Below are positions 57,777 through 64,000 of a stretch of 64,000 nucleotides of DNA, in pieces. Source of the DNA: Paraburkholderia sp. DHOC27. GTDB lineage: Bacteria; Pseudomonadota; Gammaproteobacteria; Burkholderiales; Burkholderiaceae. Within the stretch, counting starts at the first letter, position 1; every line of letters starts with the position of its first letter. Where the stretch lies: the NCBI RefSeq assembly GCF_003429005.1, contig NZ_QVQV01000011.1:184-64183 (forward strand). Direction: 5' to 3'. The position numbers were made by a program, and so were the translations under genes. Below the pieces are notes generated by a model. The model made no database searches and was not told where the DNA came from. It worked only from the letters and a program-made list of their open reading frames with translations.

Positions 57777-60401
57777 ATGGCAAGCATTTATTCGGAGTAC
57801 CACCGCTTCCTTGTGCACCTTGCACAGCGAGAAGTGCACGACGACGTACGTCGGCTCGCGCACCTGGTGCTCAATCATCTGGAAACACTTGCCGAAGTTG
57901 GCGCTGCACGCCGTGGGCGATCCACGCGGCTGGCGCCGCTGGCCGTAGCCGATCTGGCACGGATGCCTGTTGCGTATGACGGAAATGCTCACGGGCCGGA
58001 AGCCGGGCCGCCACTCGGCCGACTGCACCGACTCGATGTCGGGCCGTTTCGCGGGTTCATGCAGCAGGAGACGTTCGACCTCAGCCATGACATTACCCTG
58101 GTCTACGGCGCCAACGGCACCGGCAAGAGCAGCTTCTGCGAAGCGCTGGAAGTGGCGATGCTGGGTTCCATTAGCGAAGCGCAGGTCAAGCGGGTAGACC
58201 AGCGGATCTATTGCAACAACGCGCGTCTGCGTCGCCATGTCGCCCCAGCCCTGTTGGCAAAGGCGGCAGACGAAACCCAGATCGTGCAGCCCGATGAATC
58301 CGAGTACCGCTTTTGTTTTATCGAAAAGAACCGGCTCGACGACTTCGCCCGCATCGCGGCACGAACCCCGGGCGATCAGCGACAGCTCATCGCGACCCTG
58401 TTCGGCGTGGATCAGTTCAGCGAATTCGTTCGCGGCTTCAACCCGTCGCTCGATCAGGACCTGATGCTCGTCGGGACCCAGGCGCAACAGCTGGCACAGC
58501 GTCGACTCCAGTTGGCCAACTCCGAGCAGACAATCGCCGCCTACGCGCAAAAGATTGTGGCGATTGATGAACTGGAGCGCGCCCTGGCGCAGCGCATGTC
58601 CCCCGGAGCGACTTACCAGGCGTGTGTCGACTGGCTACTTGGTACTCCACAGCAACAAGGGCGGCTGCCGTATGTACAAGCCCAGCTCGATGCGGTCCCA
58701 CCTGCGATCCATGAGGTGACCCAAGCCCGGCTGCAGGCGCTGCTGGCAGAGGCCTACCGCGTTCAAGGCTTGTGGCAGGAATCGTCCCGGCAACTCAACG
58801 CCCGCGCCGCAGATGTGTCTTACGCGAAGCTCTACGAGGCGGTGCTGGCCCTGGCCGATGGCGCGACGGCGTGTCCTGCATGCGGGACCAGGTTGGGCGC
58901 TGTAGCGCAGGATCCTTTTGCAAAGGCGCGAGCCGGTCTGGAGCAGCTTGCACAATTGGCCGCCCTGCAGCAGCAGGAGGCCGGCCTTCAGACGCAGTTG
59001 CGCGAGGCAGTGCGAGCGCTGTGGGAAGAGATGCGCCGGGTGGTCGCGGTTGCTGCGAACGTGTGTCCTGCGGAACTACACGCTGCGGCCTTGCCTGTGC
59101 TGCCTCCCACCTCTGCGGGCACCTGGCTCGGCGCGTGGGTCGATGGTGAACGGCACGCCTGGAACGCTTTGCTGCGGACCGCCGTAATCATCGAACTCAG
59201 GGACGCGCAGGCTCGGGAAGTGCATGCCCAGCGCGGCGCGCTGACGCAGGAGCGGGACAGACTGGACCAGCACCGGCTGGAGATCGAACGGCTGCGGACG
59301 ATGCGCGCGACAGCGGACCACGAACTGGGCGCAGCCCGGCAGACCGTGGCCCAGTTCGACGAGGTGAACCGCGAACTGATCCAGGCCGTCGCGACAGAGG
59401 TGCCGGTGGTAGCGGAGCATCAGCGGGTCAAGGCTGCGTACGACGGTTTTCTGCCCGAGATCCAGGCCTACCTGGCCGCGTTGCCAGGCGTGCTGCTGCA
59501 AGGTCTTGGAGAACAAGCCCGCAATCTCTACAACGCATTCAATCGCGATGATCCACCCGGGGATCTGCTGCATGCACTGTGGCTTCCCGTGGCAGAAAAC
59601 GGCAAGATCGAAGTGGAATTCGCTGGCGAACCGGGCGTGCGCTATGACGCACTGATTGTTTTTAGCGAAGGACACATCAAGTGCCTCGGCCTGGCAATTC
59701 TGCTCGCAAAGAACATTGCACAGGGTTGTTCCGTGGTCATCTTCGACGATGTCGTCAACGCGATCGATGACGAACACCGCGATGGCATCTGGCGCACGTT
59801 TTTCGAGGACGGCCTGCTGGATGGCAAGCAGGTCGTCCTGACCTCTCATGCAGAGGAGTTCCTGCACCGCATCCAGCAGGAGCTGGGTGCGCAGCGCGCC
59901 GCAATGATCAAGCGCTACAAGTTCCTGCCGCATAGCGGCGAACATCAGCTTCGCGTGGACAGCGACCCACCGGCCAGAAACTACGTTTTGCTGTCCCAAC
60001 ACGCGCTCGCAAACGACGAGAAACGGGAGGCGCTGCGTCAGGCGCGGCCCGCCCTTGAGAGCCTTACCGACCGGCTCTGGACGTGGCTTGGACGGCGCTC
60101 GGACGGACGTATCGAACTCAAACTCGCGGGACCGCGCTCGCCGTGGGAACTGAACAACAAGTGCACTAGACTGCGATCTGCCGTGGATCGGATTGCGGCG
60201 CAGCATGCCGGTGCAACCGACGTCGTTGCCGCATTGACTCGTTTGCTCGGTGTCGGTGCGGGAAGCATTGAATGGGGCTACCTTAACAGCGGCGTACACG
60301 ACGGTCAGCGCGACCACGAGTTCGATCGCGCTACCGTGCGCGTCATTGTTGAATCGGTCACGGCTTTGGACTCGGCGTTGGCGCGGCTGCTGAACCGCTG
60401 A
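57777..60401 (+). CDS. Rad50/SMC-like AAA ATPase with zinc hook
   Basis: Protein of 874 aa. After an 80-residue N-terminal helical region, RLHRLDVGPFRGFMQQETFD leads to Walker A GANGTGKS at 111-118. Coiled-coil stretches follow and flank a zinc hook CPAC (C366, C369, in GATACPACGTRLG). The second ATPase half has an ABC-like signature (FSEGHIKCLGLAILLAKN, Ser630-Gly632) and Walker B with Asp-Asp (VVIFDDVVNAIDDEH). A His-containing LTSHAEEF switch follows. This is a RecF/Rad50-type architecture as in many anti-phage systems. It lies after DUF3800 in the same direction, suggesting a two-gene defence system with a nuclease effector. Confidence 0.88.
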   Translation: MASIYSEYHRFLVHLAQREVHDDVRRLAHLVLNHLETLAEVGAARRGRSTRLAPLAVADLARMPVAYDGNAHGPEAGPPLGRLHRLDVGPFRGFMQQETFDLSHDITLVYGANGTGKSSFCEALEVAMLGSISEAQVKRVDQRIYCNNARLRRHVAPALLAKAADETQIVQPDESEYRFCFIEKNRLDDFARIAARTPGDQRQLIATLFGVDQFSEFVRGFNPSLDQDLMLVGTQAQQLAQRRLQLANSEQTIAAYAQKIVAIDELERALAQRMSPGATYQACVDWLLGTPQQQGRLPYVQAQLDAVPPAIHEVTQARLQALLAEAYRVQGLWQESSRQLNARAADVSYAKLYEAVLALADGATACPACGTRLGAVAQDPFAKARAGLEQLAQLAALQQQEAGLQTQLREAVRALWEEMRRVVAVAANVCPAELHAAALPVLPPTSAGTWLGAWVDGERHAWNALLRTAVIIELRDAQAREVHAQRGALTQERDRLDQHRLEIERLRTMRATADHELGAARQTVAQFDEVNRELIQAVATEVPVVAEHQRVKAAYDGFLPEIQAYLAALPGVLLQGLGEQARNLYNAFNRDDPPGDLLHALWLPVAENGKIEVEFAGEPGVRYDALIVFSEGHIKCLGLAILLAKNIAQGCSVVIFDDVVNAIDDEHRDGIWRTFFEDGLLDGKQVVLTSHAEEFLHRIQQELGAQRAAMIKRYKFLPHSGEHQLRVDSDPPARNYVLLSQHALANDEKREALRQARPALESLTDRLWTWLGRRSDGRIELKLAGPRSPWELNNKCTRLRSAVDRIAAQHAGATDVVAALTRLLGVGAGSIEWGYLNSGVHDGQRDHEFDRATVRVIVESVTALDSALARLLNR

Positions 60402-60813
60402 GCTGCGGCCCGGCGCGCGCGTAGCCGTGATCGGGAAGCGAGACGCGCAGACAGTTTTTTAGGAGTAGTGGGGCGGGGCGAACGTACTTTCGGGGAGCTT
60501 GTGGTCCGGCGGTAACGTCGAGCAAGAAAATGCGATCAGTTTGAGAACGGGATGGGTCGTCAGTCCGATGCACACGACGCCAATGGCAATGGTATTCGGC
60601 GGGGTGTCGCTGCCGATCGGGCGCAGTTCCGCCGGAGGATAGATCGGTTCGAACTGAAGTTTGCCGGAAATGATCCAGGCGCTAGCCTGATTCCATCTCC
60701 AGGTCGCGCGCCCGTCGGGAGCATTGCCGGCGTGTGCTGCCGACCGGCGTCAAGAAGGCGCGAGTTGCGCCCCGTTCGGCCGGTAGTCCGCAAGGCAGGT
60801 CCTTAGGACGTCC
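60402..60813. other. Gap between the ATPase and LysR genes
   Basis: About 410 bp with only short overlapping frames. A tandem CCTTAGGACGTCCTTAGGAC-like duplication lies at its right end (about 60811). The stretch may hold the right end of the defence insertion and decayed coding DNA. No gene supported. Confidence 0.35.
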
Positions 60814-61739
60814 TTAGGACCCGTCTGTGATCCGTTTCTCAAAAATATCCTGCAGCAGCGCCAGGAACGCGCGCACAGCCGGGTTGGCCCGGCGGCTTTC
60901 CGGCCAGATGGCCATATATTGTGCTGCTCGACGGCGAAGTCGGACAGGATCGGGACGAGTTCGCCGCGTGCGATATAGGGCGCAGCAATAAATGTCGCGC
61001 TGATGCCAATGCCGCCGCCGGCTGCAAGCGCTGCGACCACCGCATCGCTGACGTCGACCACGATGGCTGAAGGTGGCACGATCTCCGTCACCCTATCGCC
61101 GATCCGGAAAGGCCACCGAAAGAGCTGACCGGTGCCTTGATAGCGGAGGTTGACGGTGTCATGCCCTGCCAGTTCGTCCGGGTGCCCGGGCGTACCACGC
61201 GCTGCCAGATAGCCGGGCGAAGCAAAAGCGCAGAGCCGCAGCGGCCCAAGGCGCCGGGATAACAGCCGCGAATCTGCCAGATCACCGATTCGCACCGCGA
61301 CGTCAATCCCCTCCTGGACGATATCGACGACCTGATCGTTAAGCCTTAGATCGACCGTCACCTTGGGATATCGGTTGCGCAACGCGGGCAGCGCCGGCGC
61401 GATCACGTGAATGCCGATCGGCAGCGGCGCGGCGATTCGCAGGGTACCTGACGGCTCCGAGCGTGCTGTTATTGCCGCCTGCTCGATCGCTTGCGCATCG
61501 TGCAGCAGCCTCAGCGCGCGCTCATGCAGTTCGCGGCCCTCGGGCGTCAACGTCAAAGATCGGGTTGTGCGAGTGAAGAGCGATATCCCCAGCCGTTGCT
61601 CCAGCCGCTGCACGCTCTTGCTCACAGCCGAAGGCGATATCGAGAGAGAACGGGCAGCGGCAGTGTAACTACCCAGCGAACCGGCCCTTGCGAACGCGAT
61701 CAAGCCGGTCAGTCGCTCCAAACCTATATGTTCCGTCAT
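60814..61739 (-). pseudogene. LysR-family regulator with a C-terminal frameshift
   Basis: The ATG at 61739 begins a LysR protein: helix-turn-helix FARAGSLGSYTAAARSLSIS then SAVSKSVQRLEQRLGISLF, and a substrate-binding domain through GIGISATFIAAPYIARGELV. Near 60910-60918 the frame slips. The old frame continues with Cys/Arg-rich nonsense, while the next frame resumes normal LysR sequence (IWPESRRANPAVRAFLALLQ then DIFEKR) and stops at 60814-60816. A single-base deletion explains this. Either the gene lost its last 30 residues or the sequence has an error. It is divergent from the oxidoreductase gene, the usual arrangement for a LysR and its target. Confidence 0.85.
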
Positions 61740-61928
61740 GGCACTATTGAAGCGAACCAAACCGTCATTATCAACCGAATTAGTCCCCGGTATATTGGGT
61801 TGTCGACAAGCTGATGCATCCGGCATCCGGCTGTCGGTGAAACATGGTCCAGTTCATTAGGCGCCCGCAAAGGAACGGCAACCTCGTCGTGTCTCGTTGG
61901 CGGCGCTGCCAGGTTTTGGGAAAAAACG

Positions 61929-62978
61929 ATGACCACAGAAATGATGAAGGCGGTTCGCCAGCACGAGTGCGGCGGTCCCGAGGTGCTGCGCTACGAGGAC
62001 GCAGCAAAGCCCGAGATCAAGGGCGGCGACGTGCGCATTCGGGTACATGCGGTTGGTCTCAATCCCCCGGACTGGTACCTGCGCGAAGGCTACAAAACGC
62101 TGCCCCCGCAATGGCGGCCTCAGGTGACGTTCCCCCTTATTCTGGGAACCGACATTTCGGGCGTCATCGAAGCGGTCGGCGATGGTGTCGAGCGTTTCTG
62201 CGCCGGGGACGAAGTCTTTTCGATGGTCCGCTTTCCTTCCGGTCTCGCAGGCGACAGCCAGGCGTACGCTGAATATGTCAGCGTGCCGGCATCGGAAATC
62301 GCACATAAGCCATCGGGCATCGATCATGTGCATGCTGCCGCGGCGCCGATGTCACTGCTTACGGCGTGGCAGTTCATGATAGCGCTAGGGCACGATGAGC
62401 AGAATCCGCTTCAGCCGCGGCAGCACGTGCCGGTGCCGCTCGAGGGCAGGACCGTCCTTGTGAATGGCGCTGCGGGTGGTGTGGGACATTTCGCTGTGCA
62501 GATCGCGAAGTGGAAGGGTGCGCGTGTGATCGCCGTGGCGTCCGGCGACCACGAGACATTCCTGAGAGAACTTGGGGCCGATGAATTCGTCGACTACACT
62601 AAAACACCGCCCGAGGATGTCATTCGTGATGTCGATCTTGTCCTCGACACGCTCGGCGGCCCAAGCACGGGTCGCTTTCTGCAAACCCTCAAGCGTGGGG
62701 GCGCCTTGTTCCCTGTGTTTCCGTTAGGTTTTTCCGGGGGCGAGGAGGCCGCCGCACAGGGCTTCACTGTATCGACAACGCAAGTGCGCTCGAATGGTGC
62801 GCAGTTGGAGGATGTTGGGCGCCTGCTCGACGATGGCACGATCCGCGTTTGGATCGACAGCGAGTTCCCGCTTCACGATGCTCACAAGGCGCATGAGCGG
62901 GCTGCCCAGGGGCACATACGAGGCAAGATTGCGCTAACCGTGCATGACGGCGGCCGTCCCCTTGAAGGTGCGTTCTGA
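61929..62978 (+). CDS. NADP-dependent quinone-oxidoreductase-like alcohol dehydrogenase
   Basis: MDR-superfamily enzyme of 349 aa. The GroES-like domain (MKAVRQHECGGPEVLRYEDA, then GLNPPDWYLREGY and FPLILGTDISGVIEAVGDGV) is followed by a Rossmann domain with VLVNGAAGGVGHFAVQIAKW and VLDTLGGPSTGRFLQ. Zinc-binding Cys residues are missing, so it is of the zeta-crystallin/QOR type. It starts 190 bp from the divergent LysR gene. Its last base overlaps the start of the SCP2-like gene (ATG reuse), so the two are an operon. Role likely carbonyl or quinone reduction; substrate unknown. Confidence 0.9.
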   Translation: MTTEMMKAVRQHECGGPEVLRYEDAAKPEIKGGDVRIRVHAVGLNPPDWYLREGYKTLPPQWRPQVTFPLILGTDISGVIEAVGDGVERFCAGDEVFSMVRFPSGLAGDSQAYAEYVSVPASEIAHKPSGIDHVHAAAAPMSLLTAWQFMIALGHDEQNPLQPRQHVPVPLEGRTVLVNGAAGGVGHFAVQIAKWKGARVIAVASGDHETFLRELGADEFVDYTKTPPEDVIRDVDLVLDTLGGPSTGRFLQTLKRGGALFPVFPLGFSGGEEAAAQGFTVSTTQVRSNGAQLEDVGRLLDDGTIRVWIDSEFPLHDAHKAHERAAQGHIRGKIALTVHDGGRPLEGAF

Positions 62979-63399
62979 TGCCGACGAACCCGAGGTTGCA
63001 ACAGGGGACGGTGGAGTGGTTCGAGATGGTGGGCGTGCTCATGTGCGAAGCCGCCTCACAGTCGGGGCTCCCGTCAGAACTCAATCTGTCACTGGTCGAA
63101 CGTTACACCGATGGAGTGGCATTGTCCGAAAACCTTGACCAGGGTCTTCGTTTCGACATCGTCCGCGGAAGGCCGTCGTTCAGAGTTGGAGCGCAGCATG
63201 GCGAGCGGGCGGATATCACGATCGAGATAACCGCTGCAGCAGCACGCGCCTTGAACAAACTGTACGTGCCGATCCTCACTATCCCGCCGCTGTCGAAAGG
63301 CTTCTGAGCGCCGGTGAAATGCGGGTAGACGGCGATCTGGCGCAGATGGGAGGGTGGCTAGGTGCGGTGCACGACACAATTGTCGAGCGGACAGCTTAA
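62978..63399 (+). pseudogene. SCP2-like protein with an internal frameshift
   Basis: The first frame (62978-63307) encodes an SCP2-type lipid/sterol-binding fold with GLRFDIVRGRPSFRVGAQHG and ADITIEITAAAARALNKLYV. It then goes out of frame at about 63265-63275. In the next frame the expected C-terminal segment follows (HYPAAVERLLSAGEMRVDGD then LAQMGGWLGAVHDTIVERTA), ending with TAA at 63397-63399. One indel splits what was probably a 140-aa protein. With the frameshift in LysR, this suggests decay of this small catabolic group, or clustered sequencing errors. Confidence 0.8.
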
Positions 63400-63594
63400 G
63401 GCGCCGGAAGCGGCTTAAGTGCGAATGCAGTCCGTTGATCCATTGACTCGCGCCGAGGGGCCTAAACCGTTACCACCCACTCCCCTCGATGGCCACGGTC
63501 TCGCTGTCGTGGCACACAGCGGCATTGTCCCGTACCGAAAAGCCAGCTTTCTCATGTTTCGCTTTTTTCTGCATTATTTTCGGCGACCGCCGGC

Positions 63595-64000
63595 TCATCT
63601 TTTGTTTGTGCCGCTGCGCCTGACGAGTTGATGGATAAGATCAGCTTGGCCGGGACCCGCGACAAGAAGCGAGGAGGCGCCCCAGTCAGGCAACGGAAGC
63701 ATGAGATAGACCGACAGGCTAGACAGTTGCGGCTCATAGGCGCGTCGAAGATCGGACACAAAGCCCAGAGTGTCAGGCGAGTTGCGCCAGCCCTCAAAAG
63801 ATTGCTTCAGTGCGTCAATCAACAGGACAATGTCCTGATCGGCCGCCCTTGTATTGCCGTCCCATGGAAGCGAGATCACATCCAGTGAGCTTCCGACTTC
63901 GTTCAGTACGCGTCTGGCTGCAGCAAAGGTCGCAGCGGCCTGAAGCGTGCGACCATCATCCGTCCCAGCGAGTATCAGTGTGCATGTGTCAAGCACGACA
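63595..64000 (-). CDS. Unrecognised protein, truncated by the window end
   Basis: The last 134 or so codons of a minus-strand frame that remains open to the right edge of the window; the true start lies outside. Segments such as VVLDTCTLILAGTDDGRTLQ and AAATFAAARRVLNEVGSSLD do not match a family I know. The codon bias looks genuine and the frame ends in a basic tail. No function proposed. Confidence 0.5.
   Translation of the reverse strand, partial: VVLDTCTLILAGTDDGRTLQAAATFAAARRVLNEVGSSLDVISLPWDGNTRAADQDIVLLIDALKQSFEGWRNSPDTLGFVSDLRRAYEPQLSSLSVYLMLPLPDWGASSLLVAGPGQADLIHQLVRRSGTNKR

Overview
The window looks like DNA from a high-GC beta-proteobacterium of the Burkholderiaceae (Burkholderia/Paraburkholderia/Caballeronia type). 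The codon use, a general-porin gene of the kind common in that family and the overall gene repertoire point this way; the genus is inference. Most of the window reads as one integrative and conjugative element (ICE) or a large genomic island. A P4-type tyrosine integrase and an AlpA-like excisionase candidate lie at the left edge. A complete VirB/VirD4 type IV secretion and mobilisation module fills 30-49 kb, and cargo lies on both sides of it.

Left cargo, 4-17 kb. A LuxR/LuxI quorum-sensing pair sits directly downstream of a tight ten-gene minus-strand operon (16798 down to 6689). The operon encodes an acyl carrier protein, an AMP-forming acyl/aminoacyl ligase, two acyl-CoA(ACP)-dehydrogenase-like enzymes, a PLP-dependent group IV decarboxylase, a GNAT acyltransferase and four ketosynthase-III-like proteins. 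The four ketosynthases form two adjacent pairs. In each pair one partner keeps the active-site Cys and the other has Gly there, which suggests PqsBC-like heterodimers. A CTGT-N12-ACAG lux-box candidate lies just upstream of luxR. The product is unknown, and this is the strongest candidate for an undescribed biosynthetic system.

Catabolic cargo, 17-28.4 kb. A FadR-type GntR regulator, two amidase-signature enzymes, a complete Liv/Urt-type ABC importer (two permeases, two ATPases, a Tat-like binding protein), an AA_synth (DUF1185) protein and a porin form an amide or amino-acid-amide uptake and hydrolysis module. Two paralogous XRE repressors with shared CTAAG-N5-CTTAG palindromes sit at its centre.

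Conjugation module, 28.7-49.6 kb. A zinc-ribbon protein, an AlpA-like regulator and a small protein resembling phage Q-type antiterminators precede a good sigma-70 promoter, phased repeats and two back-to-back intrinsic terminators. After these come ParA, a TrbM-like protein, VirB1-B2-B3-B4-B6-B5-B7-B8-B9-B10-B11, a coupling protein split into two overlapping genes, a PriCT-2/Toprim primase, an LPD7 protein, a MobC-like accessory protein, a 3H-motif relaxase and a DNA adenine methylase. The layout suggests that processive antitermination controls transfer.

Right accessory region, 49.6-64 kb. Here lie an HU protein, two convincing fluoride (crcB-motif) riboswitch aptamers in front of genes that are not fluoride exporters (an XRE regulator and a PAS-GGDEF-EAL protein), a decayed AbiH gene and an Xre-RES toxin-antitoxin pair. 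These are followed by a DUF3800 protein and a Rad50/SMC-like zinc-hook ATPase, which together form a probable defence cassette. The window then shows a frameshifted LysR regulator divergent from a quinone-oxidoreductase-like gene, a frameshifted SCP2-like gene and an unrecognised gene cut by the window end. The right attachment site was not found, so the distal boundary of the element is unknown.
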